From Hevea brasiliensis (taxonomy: Eukaryota; Streptophyta; Magnoliopsida; Malpighiales; Euphorbiaceae): DNA of 64,000 nt. The first letter of the stretch is position 1. Every line of letters starts with the position of its first letter. The notes under the pieces are model-generated. The model was not told the DNA's origin. It saw only the letters and a list, made by a program, of their open reading frames with translations, and ran no database searches. The position numbers and the translations under genes are program-made. This document shows, in pieces, positions 35,656 through 49,370 of this stretch. The stretch is taken from NCBI RefSeq assembly GCF_030052815.1, contig NC_079499.1:103078480-103142479 (forward strand), read 5' to 3'.

Positions 35656-38600
35656 TGTAACACCCCGTTTGCATAGCCTGGTATATTTTACTGTTCCGAT
35701 GACCGGTGTCAGTCCGGACAATTAAGGGGATTAGAACAACATCTAAGACAACTAAATAAGCCATAAACACAAATAATTAACGATTGTCAATTAGTTAAGT
35801 ATAAATAAGAAAAACAGAACATAAGAGGTTAAACGAGTCGAGAGTCACAGCGACGGGTGACCGTCTCGGGAACGACTGCGAAGCCGTTTTAAACTCAAAT
35901 TTTGAACCGTAAAATGTGACGCTGCGGTCCTTAGGACCCTTATGAACACAGTGGAAAAAAGAAAATCACGAAAAAAAACTGTTAAGCCAGTTAAATAATT
36001 AGGTCAGAGAGCCGGAAGAAATATTGAATTAATTGCAAACCGGGATGAACCGGCGAGGGGCAATTTGGTCAATTGACCCCGAGAGCTGACTACTGACCTA
36101 ACTGTCAAATAAAATTGGAGAAAAAAAATTTCAGAATCGAGAATTAAATAGAAAAATAAATAGAAAAAAAAAAGAAAATGGAAAAGTCAAAAGGTGATGA
36201 CGTCATGTATGACCTCATGCATGATGCCATAAAAATAAGAATTTATGAATTTAATTAATTGAATTTTTGGGTCTTCCTAAGAGATAAAAACAAAACAAAA
36301 GAAATAAAAAAAAAAAGAAAAAGATTTCATCTTCTCAAAAAAAAAAAAAAAACGTGAACCATTCTCTCTCCCTCTCCCTCACCAAAAAACTCCCATGGAA
36401 GATTCCACCCACTTAACCTTATTTTGTCCTCAAATTAATCCATAAAAACTTGTTAACTTCACTTGGGGAAGCATTTGAAGAAGAAAAGAAAAGGAAAAAG
36501 GGAGTGAAATTGAAGAATTAGAGCTAAAAAAATTCTGCTCACTTAAGGTTGGTATTCTTCATTCTCTCTTTGAATTTATGTTTAAGTAGCTAAGTTACAT
36601 TTGTAAGTAACAAATAAGTGAATAAAATCAAGCATGGTGGACCAAATAGAAATGTGGGCAGCTAGGGTTTAGGTTTGAGGATGGATAATTTTGATACAAA
36701 TTATGAATTAGTTAAGTGTGATGAGGGTATAACTTCTAAGTATACAATTAGAATTCAACAAATGAGTTAAACATGGAAGTTAGGGTTTTGGACCTAGGGT
36801 TTGGGAGACAAAATTTGGAGAAATTGTGAAATGGTGTCTTTGACCTAATGTGAAGTGAGAAATGGTCATTTGTGACCTAATTAAGTGTGTTAGAAGTGTT
36901 GGAATTAAAGTCAAATTCGGATTGGGTATGAAGCATGATCAAAAATCTACTTTGAGGGACCAAAAATGAAATTTTACAAGTCCAATTGGTAAGGGACCAA
37001 TTGAGACTGAAAATAGGCACTAAATGACACAATTTTCATTTAGGAAGCATGCCCAAAAAGTGACCAAAACCTAGTGAACAAACTGACCAAACTGGAAAAT
37101 CTGCAGTGTGAACAGTACACATGAATAGTAATTGTGTTTGGGTCATAACTCGAGCTAGGCAGGTCAAAATGACCTGAAATTTTACCAGTGGTTAGATGAG
37201 ATATAGATCTAAAACTTTCATGAAGAACACAAACCCAAATTATGCCATTAACCCAATCAAATTACTGAGCAAATTTGAATCATTGAACCTGCAGATTTAC
37301 CATATGAACAGTAAAGTTTCAATGGCTATAACTCTCTCTAGAAAACTCTGATTTAGGTGATTCTTGAACCGATGGAAACCTAAGGCATAGTAGAACATTT
37401 CATATGAAGAAAGTTAGACCAAATTATGGACCTAACTTGATCAAATTGCTGAACGAAGTTGGAATTAATAATCTGCCAGAACAAAATTCTGCAGCATGAA
37501 CAGTAAATGTAATTTGCTTATAACTTGAGCTACAAAACTCCAATTGGGGTGATTCAAAAAGGAGAATAAACTTAAGACAATAAGGAACATTTTCTATGAA
37601 GAAAGTTTTGTCAAATTCCAACAGTAAACTGACCAATGAAACAGTACAATTAGGGACACCAAAACTGAAAATTTGGCAATTTTGCCTAAAAGGCCTAAGT
37701 TTTGAGAAAATGACCAAAACTAACAAGTTTGGTGACCAAAATGTGGTATGTGTGTGAAGTTGGAGTTTCCATACCTATTAAACCTTAGAAAGTCAACCAT
37801 TTGACTTGAATAGTATAGTGAATAGTAACCCGAAACACAAAAATTTCAAGAACGTCGAATTTAGCACGTTAGAGCTAGGTAAAAGTGAAGCTAAATTTAT
37901 TTTGGGTTTATGTTAAGTTATAGTACTGAAACATTGTAAAATTGTGTGTTTCAGTTGGAAAGGATACCGGGAAAGAACCTGAGAAACCGAATCGAGGTCA
38001 AGAGGCGACTCGCTTGAGGTTTGTGCACAACGTATGCTTTTTATAATTATCTTATGCTTACTGTTTTGAATAATGTGAAATATTGAATTATGGCATTCTT
38101 ATGATGTTTGATTTAAATTGTGAAAGTTATTGTATATATTTGAAATGACAATGTTTAGCAAATTGTTAAGATAAGTTTTGAAACCACAGTGTCATGACCA
38201 TATATTTGAACACCTCATTAGCACGACTAGTGGGGGTAATTAGTTTCGAATTTTGATTCCTTCTCTGGAGAAGTGTTGAGGTGTGCCTGTAGAAGAGGAT
38301 GTGAATGAATATCCATATATTTGAGCTAGCTAGCCTTGTGATGCGATTTCTCTTTAGCCTATGGCTATTGAGATTCTATTTGTTTCGAATGGCATGATCT
38401 AACTGTGGGTTTTATGAAATGTGATTTGATACTTCAAAATGAAATTGTTTGGGATTAAAATCTCATAATGCATTATTTTGTATTTAATTCTCATGTTCAG
38501 TTAAATTTTCGAATAAATGTGATTTAAGTCCTGCATAAAGATTATTTTAGAATGTTGTGCACCACTGAGTCCTAGTACCCAGCGATAGCTTTTATTGCTG

Positions 38601-39317
38601 TCGCAGATATAGAGACTAGAGGAGCAACAGACTGAGCTGCTGAGGATTGAGGATCTGTCAGCTTGAAGTTATCGGGTATAATTTATATCCTAATTGTAAA
38701 TATTTCTTTTGATGTATGTATTGCATATAAATGTATGGACATGTAAATCGGTCTTGAGCAGCTTGTACAAAATTTGTATGAAGTTTGTAATAAAGTTTAG
38801 TTTGTATTTCTTTTAATGTAAATTTTGTAAGAATGTATATAAATTGTGTTGTCTCTAATGAAATATGAGGACAACTATTTTATTTAATTTAAATGAAATG
38901 TATTGCTAGTATTCTGAGGATTATTGAATTTTGAACTTGAGAAATTGATTGAAATGATTGTGAAATTGTTGAAATTTATTGAGTTTGACTGTGAAATTGA
39001 AGTAGTGGTTGAAAAAAATTTTTAGGAGTGTTTTTTACAGGTATTTGAAGAACTGTTTTCTCAAAATACAGACAGAACTCTGTCAAAATTTTTATAAAAT
39101 TTACGAAAAAATAAAATAAGCCAAAATTTCCAACTAGCTTTCAACTTAATTACATGTTTTAATACCTATTAGAAAATGCTCACCACTTATCAAAAGTAAG
39201 AAAATTATTTTAAAATCCCTTGTAGGGTACTTAACAAGTTATTGGTAGGTGAAGTTCGGTAATTCATTAGGTATGCTGCAGGATCATGTTATGCCTTACA
39301 GAGGGGTAAGTGTGACA
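35656..39317. mobile_element. 3.66-kb solo LTR, probably Ty3-type
   Basis: The unit begins TGTAACACCCCG and ends GGGTAAGTGTGACA, so it has TG...CA termini. The 5-bp sequence attag flanks it on both sides (35651-35655, 39318-39322). It carries no gag or pol reading frame and I saw no second internal LTR copy. TGTAACACCCC starts and GTGACA ends are typical of plant Ty3-type LTRs with long repeats. The best reading is one LTR left by recombination between the two LTRs of a full element. A non-coding large retrotransposon derivative is less likely. Confidence 0.85.
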
Positions 39318-39322
39318 ATTAG

Positions 39323-40500
39323 AAAGAGAGAATATTCTTTTTTTTTAGGGATTTAGGAGAGTGAAAATTCAAAATTAATACCTGCAATCAATGATATATT
39401 TTTAATTATTAAATTAAATCAGGTTAAGCAAAAAGAGAAATATTTACTTGTTTATAGAGATTTTATTAGTAATATCGATTTACATACTCTTTCTTTAATA
39501 ATTAAATTCGACTTAAAAATAATTTATACCTCATAATTTATAAAATAACCGAAAAAATATAAATAAAATATTAAAAATTAATGCATGGAGTATCCTGTAA
39601 AATTCCCTTGCCCATATGGTAGATATTTTATATGTTATGTAATTAAAAATTCACTTAATATGGTATAATAAATAAAAATTAGTTACTAATTATTGTATTA
39701 GAGTCTGTATATTTCTTAATTAAAATACGCCTGTAGCATTGATGCATTTGTCCTTTTTCTTATGCGTAGTTTGCGAAACTGGTCAAGCCAACCCAAAACA
39801 GAAGATCCAACAAAGTTTACGATGCATTGCGAAAATCTTTTATTTTTAATTATCTGTTTAATTACATTTGATTTGGTAATCCAACTAATTAAAATTATTA
39901 AATTTTAATTAATTAATTAATATATTAAGTATAATTTTATTAATATTATATTATTTATAATTATTATTTTTATAATTTTATAATAATATTTAACTTATAA
40001 TTATTATCTTATTAATATTAAATTATATTTATTATTTTTTATAAATAAAAAATATAAATATATATTTATTAATATTTTATTAAATAATTAATAATATAAA
40101 ATATATATTTTATTTTTTTAATTAATTCAATTATAATCGATTAATTATTTTCAGTTTTACTTAATTTTAATTTTTCTCAATATTGAGTTAATTTGATTAA
40201 TATTTTTAAAATTAATAATTTTATTAATTAAATTTTTAAAATCAATTAACATAATTTTTAAAATATAAAAATTAATTAATAAATAATTTCAATAAAATTA
40301 TAATTCAATCTTTTATCATATTTTTTTAAGGAATGTCTTTTACGAAGCTCGAGTCCAAAGAATATTGGGGACGAACGCAGCGTCTGGTCATGGCCCTCAC
40401 AATCAAAGTCCCCAAAACCTAGCTTTCTTTTATCAAAATCTTTCTCTTATTCCAAAAAAAGGTTTAAAGAAAGTTCCAAAAGCCTCAGCAAAACCCACTA
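39323..40500. other. AT-rich intergenic DNA before the S-acyltransferase gene
   Basis: From 39800 to 40320 the DNA is almost only A and T. From 40340 the composition rises, marking the promoter of the next gene. No gene is seen. Confidence 0.4.
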
Positions 40501-40542
40501 CCCCATCATTTCCTTCCAGCTCATTGTTTTGAACCACAGGAC

Positions 40543-40545
<3 letters not shown>

Positions 40546-40576
<31 letters not shown>
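40546..40576 (+). repeat. (CT)n microsatellite in 5' UTR or core promoter
   Basis: A run of about 15 CT units lies 85-115 bp before the ATG of the DHHC gene. CT-rich tracts at this place are common in plant 5' leaders. Confidence 0.8.
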
Positions 40577-40579
<3 letters not shown>

Positions 40580-40660
40580 AGAAATGAACTACCACCACTG
40601 CAAGTTTCAAATATTCTGCTCTCTTTCTGCTTTGCTGCTGCTTGGGAAAAGTATCTATTA

Positions 40661-43600
40661 ATGGCTAAGCGTGTCTATCAAGTTTGGAAGGGACGCAATG
40701 TACGTTTCCTTTGATTTTGCTAATGCATTTATGGTTAATTATTTGTTTGAATTTGTTTAATCCTGTTGAAATGGTGAAATATGATCTGGGTTTTGCTCAG
40801 TTTGTTGATTTTTGGTACATATTTGATCAATTTCTGGTTTGAGTTTGAGACTGATTAGTTGTTGTTCTGTACTCTCTCCTCCTCTCTAATTTGCTTGTGT
40901 ATTAATGAGAGCATTTAACTGATTATTATTGGCCAGCATTAACTTTAGTTCTTGGCCTCTTATTTTCGTTTTTAAATGGTTTCAAGTTTCATCTGTAACT
41001 TGTTTTTAGCTATTGCAACTTCATATATTTGTTCTTCTTTGATTTGTCGGTGGCTATTTTTCAAATGAGAATTTTTCTTGCATAGCTTCTGAATTTGAGA
41101 ATACGGACAGCATTCATGGTTTATAGTCACCTTTATTTGGTATAATTGAAAATGTACTTAGTGATAAATGCAAAAATATCCTTAGCGTTGAGTCACTATA
41201 ATGCAATAAGTAGAACAACATAAATTGAAAATATGTGAAGTTGAAAGGAAAATTTTTAGACCATCTTCTCCCCATCTCAAATCAAGGATCTGGATGTAAG
41301 TTTTGGCACTTAATTATTCTTACGGGCAGTTTTTGGGAAAGAATTTATTTATAGCTAACCTAACAACATGGCAATCAATAATTTCTGCTTACTGCTCACC
41401 ATCATTTGGGTATCAATCTATCAGCTATTAATATTCTAATTTTACTTACTATGTTGTTTACTCTGGTTGCGTAGGTGCATGGAAAGAAAAAAAAGTGGGA
41501 TGGGGTGTTCTATGTTCTGGACTCGTCTTCTTATGTATCTCTATATTAGTTGTTTGCTTTTTCAAAAAAAAAAAAAAAAAGGAAAGAAAGAAAAGGAGGG
41601 AAAGCGACGATGTGCTAATTTTTAGATATGTTTCCTCTAAACATTAACCTAAATGTTCTTCTATTATTGTATTTATTGTGCAGATATTTCTCTTTAATGG
41701 GAAGCTTATTTTTGGCCCAGATGCTAAGTCACTGGTTGTTACCATATTGCTCATTGTGGTTCCTATTGTTGTCTTCTGTACAAATGTCGCAAGGAACCTC
41801 ATCAATGAATTTCCGACATATAATACAGGCTGTGTAATTCTGGCAGTAGCAATTCTGTTCACAATCTATGTTAGTCCTGCTGATTTCTCCCATTACATAA
41901 TTGTGTTTTCATTACATATTGTTGGGACCTTTTTTTTCATTTTATAATGAATGAATAACTATTAGAGAGAAAGGATGCTGGTATGCCCATGATTTTAGTT
42001 TTACTGATACGTGAAACATTAAGATGTTTGAAAACCGAAGAAAAACTAGATAAGAAATGAGTGCATTTGTGAAAGAGGAAGATGGAAATTACTTAATAGT
42101 TGTTTGGATATCTCTTCTACAACTTCCTAAAAATACAGGAATCTCCCTACAGATATTTGAGAAATAAATTGAATAAAATTACTATATATGTAGTCAGAGT
42201 GCTTCTATTAGTTTGCCTGATATTGACCCATTTTCCAAACATCTATAAAAGTAATGGATTCTATGGTCAAGCATTCTTCTTTTTCCATGTCCATCATGTG
42301 TTTGTCTATATTCTTTTCTCCAACTTTATCTTTAGCCAATGATGTGTTGCAAAAACGTTGTCCATTTGTCACAATTGTTTTCAATATAGGTACTAGTGCT
42401 TCTTCTTCTTACTTCAGCGCGAGACCCGGGAATTGTTCCTCGCAGTTCACATCCTCCAGAGGAGGATATTTATGACTCTTCAGTTTCAGTTGAAGTTGGT
42501 GGGAGACAAACACCAACTCCACAGCTGCCCCGAACAAAAGAAGTCCTGGTCAATGGTGTGCATGTGAAGGTTAAGTATTGTGAGACATGCATGTTATACC
42601 GTCCACCTCGTTGCTCACATTGCTCTGTATGTGATAATTGTGTAGAGCGATTTGATCACCATTGCCCTTGGGTGGGCCAATGCATTGGACTGGTAAGTGG
42701 TCTACATTGGTCAAGATTTTCGTCTTGAATTATGTGCTTGGAAACTTTTAGATCAAATTGGCAAATGCTAAACGTTTTTAGAAAATTCAGTTCATAATTT
42801 TGAATTTTTCTGCACTATTGGTATCTTCATAACTATTCTGGTCAACATGCAATCAATTGAGATCTGATCTCTTAGGTGATACATGTAATGTTAACTTGTC
42901 CTTTGCTGATAAATTTGTATATATTGATCCAGTGGAAATTGGCAAAATTCTTTCAAATATGAAGAATCTTTGCTTTGCTTCATTTTATAGTGGACAGGTT
43001 CAATAATTTAATCAGACATTTTATGGTTTTTTGAGTTGGTGTTTGTGAATTTTCGCAAAATTGGTGGAGTGAATATCATTTTGCTCACATGTTGGTTGAT
43101 CCAACATTCCACCACGTAGTTAACTGGAAAAATAAGGATGACAAAAAAACAGTAATTTAGCAAAACTATCTTGTAATTTCAACGAATTTCAAGTACGTAG
43201 GTGCCATGGAGGATAATTTGTTCTCCATTTCCTGTCTGCCTTGTTGAAGTTTTACTCTAATTAAGCTAAATATTCTTACATTTATGCAGCGCAACTACCG
43301 ATACTTCTTTCTGTTCGTTTCCTCATCAGCTCTTCTATGCATCTTTGTCTTTGCAATGTCAGCTGTGAACATAAAACTTCTTATGGACGATCATGGAACT
43401 ATCTGGAAGGCAATGAAAGAGTCTCCTGCATCTGTGATTCTCATGGGCTATTGTTTCTTTTTCCTATGGTTTGTTGGTGGTCTCACATGCTTCCATATAT
43501 ATCTTATAGGGAGAAACCAGGTCAGGGCAACTCTCTTCTATTTTTATAAGTGTGTATATGTTTGCAGTAGGTTCTGCCTGTTGCCGACCTTGTGAAATAG

Positions 43601-44286
43601 TTTATCATTCTGACAGTCATCAGTTCTAAGGGTAAAAAATGTACACTATTGGAAGGGTTGCAGTTTTCAATTTTCATAAATCCTTTTAAAGATTTTTGTT
43701 ATGGTCAGCTAGTGTTCCCTCCCACACCTTAAATGAATATGAGGAATGAGGTAGCTTTTGAGTTATTGGTAAAAATCTTGAAAGATGCTTTTTATATGTC
43801 AAACGAAAGATATAAAACCTGATTCTTTTTCTCTGATTAGAAGCATTTTTGTCAAAAACTCATATCTGGAATGGTATTAAAAAGAATTGAATTGGAGAAT
43901 AGAAACCAGAAAAGGGTATTCCTTCTTATGTGCAGATTTCTTTTTTTCTTTCCATTTCCTGAAGTCCTTTAATTCATTAATAATTTCTTCAGACCACGTA
44001 TGAGAACTTCCGCTATGGAGCACGTAATGGGCGCAACGTCTATAACCAGGGGTGCCTAAATAATTTTCTTGAGGTATTCTGCACCAAAATGAAGCCTTCA
44101 AGAAACAATTTCCGTGCATATGTACGAGAACAGGCAATGATGCCATCCATGTGTCTGCCCCGAGAAGTGAACGTGGATGATTCAGATGGGTACCGTCGAA
44201 CAAAAGTAGAGGATAATCTAGAGATTGATAATGATCTTTCAAAGATATCTGAGCGCCGTAATGTTGAAGAGGCTGACAACATTTGA
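40661..44286 (+). CDS. DHHC-type protein S-acyltransferase, 5 exons, 350 aa
   Basis: The enzyme attaches palmitate to cysteines of target proteins at a cell membrane. Exons are 40661-40699, 41684-41869, 42390-42692, 43290-43520 and 43993-44286; joins are GT-AG and in frame. The start [13 protein letters not shown] resembles plant PATs. Four hydrophobic segments are visible: two before residue 85, two after 180. Diagnostic motifs are DPG at 87-89, the cysteine-rich domain from about 139 ([15 protein letters not shown]), the catalytic DHHC at 164-167 (Cys167), and TTYE at 254-257 (TTxE). The C-terminal tail after TTxE is hydrophilic and short; many plant relatives run to 400-450 aa. It belongs near the Arabidopsis PAT02-PAT09 group; I do not choose one member. 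Confidence 0.93.
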
Positions 44287-44833
44287 AGCTGACAGGCTGA
44301 AATAAGCTGAATTCTCTGTGTTTGTATACTCAAACAGAGCCATCAAGGAAAAGGGATAATGATCATGACTTATTATAGTAGAGGAAATCAGAGAATGGAA
44401 ACTTCTATGACATGCTGGGAGCTAGTATGAATACCAACTACCAAGGATCAGCAACATGGATATCCTGAGTTCTTTGCTCATCAGTGGGGGGTTTATTATA
44501 GCAAAAGTTATACAAGCAACAAAAGAAAAACTCCAACACTGTTGTTTATATTAGTTGATTTTTTTCACTTAAATTAAATTTCAATTCACAGGATGCTGGT
44601 GTTGATTTCTTTGACAATGCATGTGTACCCTGTAGGGTATTTGAAATCCCTTTTAGATATAGGTGAGGGATTAATCTTCTGGGGTTTATGATGTTTCTTA
44701 TGTCTTGTGTTATTGAACCTGATTCTTTTCAAGAGTGCCTTGCATTTTTTTCCTCCTTTTTCTTATTCCTTGCTTTCATTGATATTTTTAATTTTTATTA
44801 GTTTGTTTTAGATGAAAAGTCTTCTTATGATTA
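44287..44833. other. 3' flank of the S-acyltransferase gene
   Basis: The first 300 bp are probably 3' UTR. The remainder is T-rich and leads to the copia element. Confidence 0.4.
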
Positions 44834-44838
44834 AATTT

Positions 44839-45277
44839 TGTTATAATAAGCACGTAAATCTATGGCACACATACAAATCATATAATCACACAATATTGAA
44901 AAGAGAAGAAGAATAACATAAGATTTAACGTGGTTCAATGTAATGTCTACGTCAACGGGTAAGACATGAGAAAAAGTTCCACCATAATGAAAAGAGCAAG
45001 ATACAATTAATCAGAACTCTCAAACCCTAATCCCAGTATGTTTCCCGAATATCTCACAATTTTATCACAAAGGGTAGAATATTACAATATTTATACTGGT
45101 CCATACTGTGGGGGTGTTGCCCCTGCACCCCCAAGGAGATCAGTAGTGGGCTTCGGTCCCGGGCCTATTGGCCTGAGCCTTTCGCTACCACCACAGATCT
45201 CACTTTTTATCTCAATCGGGTCGCAATGCGGTAGCCCATGAAAAACATATCCAAATATTCAAGCCACAAAAATAACA
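44839..45277 (-). repeat. Copia 3' LTR
   Basis: It begins tgttataataagcacg and ends aaaaataaca on the plus strand. It aligns with the 5' LTR along its length but has an extra, different block around 45100-45235 and many substitutions, so the insertion is not recent. Confidence 0.85.
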
Positions 45278-45361
45278 ATTCTTTCCATTGGCTTGAATTC
45301 TCTCAATCATCAACAAAATAACCACAAACACTCTGTCTTGCCATATGTCCTTGTAAGGGCA

Positions 45362-48300
45362 CTACTGAGCACTACAAATACCAACTAAGTCTAGACAATG
45401 CCTAAACTTACTGATTGTGACTCCCTTGATCATCATATCTGTTGGATTATTATGTGTAGAGACTTTCTGCACAACTACAGTCCCCTGAGATACAATGTCC
45501 CGAACGGAGTGATATCTGACATCAATGTGCTTAGTTCGCTCATAGTATATTTGATTCTTTGTAAGATGTATTGCACTCTGGCTGTCACAAAATATTGTTG
45601 CCTTATTTTGTATCAACCCAAGATCGCCCACCAAACCTTGTAACTATAAAACTTACTTTACTGCCTCTACTAAGGCAATATATTCAGCTTTTGTGGTAGA
45701 CAAAGCAACTGTAGCTTGCAATGTTGCCTTCCAACTGATAGCACTTCTAGAAAGAGTAAACAAATAACTTGTCAAAGATCTTCTCTTGTCTAAGTCCCCT
45801 GCAAAATCTGAATCCACATAGCCAACAACTGAATCACTCATCTTGATCATGTCAAATTTCAGACCAACATCTATAGTACCCTTCAAATATCTCAAAATTC
45901 ATTTCACTGCTTGCCAATGCTCTTTTCCAGAACACGCCATGTATCTACTCACAACACTAACTGCATGTGAAATGTCAGGTTGGGTACATACCATAGCATA
46001 CATAATGCTACCAACAGCACTCGAATAGGGAACACTGGACATGTGCTCCATCTTCTCATCTGTTTTTGGTGACATGTCTGCAGATAACTTGAAATGGACA
46101 GCAAACGGAACAGTCACAGACTTAGCATTATTCATGTTGAAATGCTTAAGCACTTTCTTAACATAGGCCTGTTGAGACAAAAACCAACACTTCTATCCCT
46201 GGTAATTTATATTCCCAATATCTTCTTTACAGCACCTAAATCCTTCATTTCAAACTCATCACTCAACTGCTTTTTCATAATGTTAATTTGTGACATGCTT
46301 TTAGCAGCAATAAGCATGTCATCCACATACAACAGCAAATAAACAAAGGAATCATCTGAAAGCTTCTTATGATACACACAACTGTCATATGAACTACGAT
46401 TAAAGCTATTGCGAATCATGAATGTATCAAATCTTTTGTACCACAGCCTAGGAGACTGTTTCAGACCACATAAAGATTTCTTAAGCAAGCAAACATGGTT
46501 TTTCATACCTGGAATAACAAATCCCTCAGGCTAACTCATATAAATTTGCTCCTCTAACTCACCATGCAAAAATATTGTCTTCACATCTGGATGCTCAAAC
46601 TCTAGATCATGAAGAGCAACCATAGCAAGTAAGACTCTGATAGAACTATGCTTCACAACTAGAGAAAACACTTCATTAAAGTCAATCCCCTCCCTCTGAG
46701 TAAAGCCTTTTGCTACCAACCGTGCCGTATATCGAGGTGCTTCAACCCCTGGAGTGCTTTCCTTTTTCTTGAACACCCATTTGCAACCTACCACATTTTG
46801 TCCCTTAGGCAATGTTATAAGCTCCCAAGTCTGATTCTTGTGAAGAGATTTAATTTCTTCACTCATAGCACCGAACCACTGATCTGCATCTGAACAAGAA
46901 ATAGCTTCTCTATAATTACTGGGTTCATGCACATCAATTGTTTCAGTAACTAACAGGGCAAACGCAACTAGATCAGCATATGCATATCTCTGCGGTGGTC
47001 TAATCTGTCTTCTCTCTCTACTAGTTGTAATGCTATATGGTTCCTGTTGCTGTTGCTCAGGTGTATCTTCTTGTTGATCAGGATCTTGCATTTCATCCTT
47101 TAAATCACTGGACTGAACTGCTGAAGTATCAATATCAAGCTCCACCTGTTCTCTGACATCGTGATCTGATTCTGCTATTGACTTCTCCCTCTGAATATCC
47201 AATGAAGCATACTCATTAAATGTCACATCCTTGCAGATAATTAATCCTGGAGACTTTAGATCATTGCACCACAACCTGTAGCCTTTCACTCCAGATGCAT
47301 ACCCTAGAAATATGCATTTTCTTGCCCTCGGCTCAAGCTTACCATCTCTCACATGAGCATAAGTACAGCAACCAAATACTTTTAGCCGAGAGTAATTAGC
47401 AGGTAAACCGGACCAGATCTCAAAAGGAGTTTTGCACTCAATAGCTGTAAATGGAGATCTATTAATCAAGAAACAGGCTGTATTAATTGCTTCAGCTCAT
47501 AAATCCTTTCCCAATCCTGAATGTCAGAGCATGCTTCGTGCTTTGTCACAAAGCGTTCTGTTCATGCGTTCTGCAATACCATTCTGTTGTGGTGTCCTTG
47601 TACAAGTGCGATGTCTCACTATACCTTCATTGCTGCAGAATGCATCAAACTCACAATTGAAAAATTCCAACCAGTTATTAGTTCTAAGACGCTTGACCTT
47701 CTTTTCTGTCTGCTTCTCAATCATCATCTTCCACTTTACAAAGGTTGAAAATACCTCATCGTTTGTTTTCAGAAAATATACCCATACCATCTGAGAGTAA
47801 TCATCAATCAAAGTCATAAAGTACTTGGCACCGCTCTTGAAAGGGATTCTATTAGGACCCCATAGATCTGAGTGGATATAATCCACCGTTCCTCTGGTCT
47901 TGCGCACTGCCTTTTTATCGAACTTTACCCTGGTCTGTTTGCCAAACACACAGTGTTCACAAAAGTCCATAGATTTCATTTTTTGCCCGTCCAACAAACT
48001 CCGCTTGCTTAACACAGATAATCCTCTTTAACTCATATGAATAAGAAGCATATGCCACAATTGAGTCTGATTTTGATTATTGCTTCTAGATGCTACTGCA
48101 GCTTCCCCTGAAACTGTACTGCCCTGAAGAAAATACAATCCTAAAACCAAACTACTTTTCATGAGTATCATAGAGCCCTTATACACTTTGAGAACTCCAT
48201 TCTCTGCATAGTATCTGAATCCATGAGAGTCAAGTGTCCCAAGAGAAATCAGGTTCCTCTTTAGTCCTGGAACATGCCAACACTCTACAGTTCTGACAAT

Positions 48301-49332
48301 GCCATCAAACATCCTCAATCTGATGTTACTAATTCCTTCAACAGATAATGCACGATCAATGCCCAGAAACACCTTGCCACTCATCTATTTGTAAGTGGAA
48401 AACCAGTTTCTGTGTGGATACATGTTATAAGTAGCACCAGTATCAAGAATGCAGAAATTTTATCCCTGATCTAAACTCACGGATAAAATTTCTCTAGCAC
48501 TCTCATCACCATCAGAATCAATAAAATTATCAATCACATTCACAGAACTTTCTGATTGCTTTCCCTTTTTATTTTTCAACTTGGGACAATCTCTCCTGTA
48601 GTGAACTTGCTCCCTATACTCAAAACAGTTGGCCTTTTTCATTCTTAACTTAGATCTGGCCTTAGATTTCTTCCTGCTGAAAGAACCCTCCATTGAATGT
48701 GTTTTTCCCCTGCTCACCAAACCTTCCCCCTCAAATCTTTCTCTATTATCTAGAAATTTCTTTTTCAACTCCTTCGATTTTAGAGAATTACTAATATCAT
48801 CTAGTGAAATACTGTATTTCCCATACAACAGAGTATCAACAAAAGTTTCATAGGAGAGTGGCAAAGAATATAGCACAATAAGGGCTTGATCCTCACTATC
48901 AATCTCAATATCAATATTCTTCAGGTCCTTAATGATTGAATTGAATTCATATAGATGTTCTTTAAAGGGCATACATTCGCTCATTCTCAGATTGTAAAGA
49001 CTTTTCTTCAGATACAGGCGGTTGGTAGGCGGTTGGTCAGTGATTTGGCAGAGTACAACTCCTCTAATTTCTTCCATGCCGCAGATGCTGAGCTTTCACC
49101 AGTAATCTCTCGTAGAATATTATCAGTTACGCTCATGAAAATCACACTCAAGGCTCTCTTCTTTAGATCAGTCTTCTCCGCCTCTTTTATACATTCTGAA
49201 AAGTTATCATCGATTGCCTTCCATAAATCTTGTAGGATTAAGGAATATTTAATTTAAATTTTCCACAGACTGAAACTCGATCCACCATCAAACTTCTCTA
49301 TCTCATACTTCATTGAAGACGACGCCATTTGT
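45362..49332 (-). pseudogene. Broken copia gag-pol coding region
   Basis: The polyprotein frame opens at 49330-49328 and hits a stop about 22 codons later. Further breaks separate the pieces. Seen pieces, 5' to 3': gag (49077-48460), whose zinc knuckle has Tyr in place of the second Cys; protease/linker (48384-48028); integrase (48015-47524) with GKQTR and the TPQQNGIAER block; RT N-part (47469-46531) with WVFKKK and LVAKGFTQ; RT core (46506-46207) with YVDDM; and RNase H (45895-45362) with CDSQSAIHL and TKHID. It is non-autonomous. The sequence is reported as found, with no repair. Confidence 0.88.
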
Positions 49333-49370
49333 AAACCCTAGGTTTTGCGCACAAAGCTCTGATACCAGTT

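Noticed and set aside
40529..40714. Longer N-terminus of the S-acyltransferase from 40529
   Set aside because: The added residues come from the (CT)n run and 5' leader. [11 protein letters not shown] at 40661 matches family starts.
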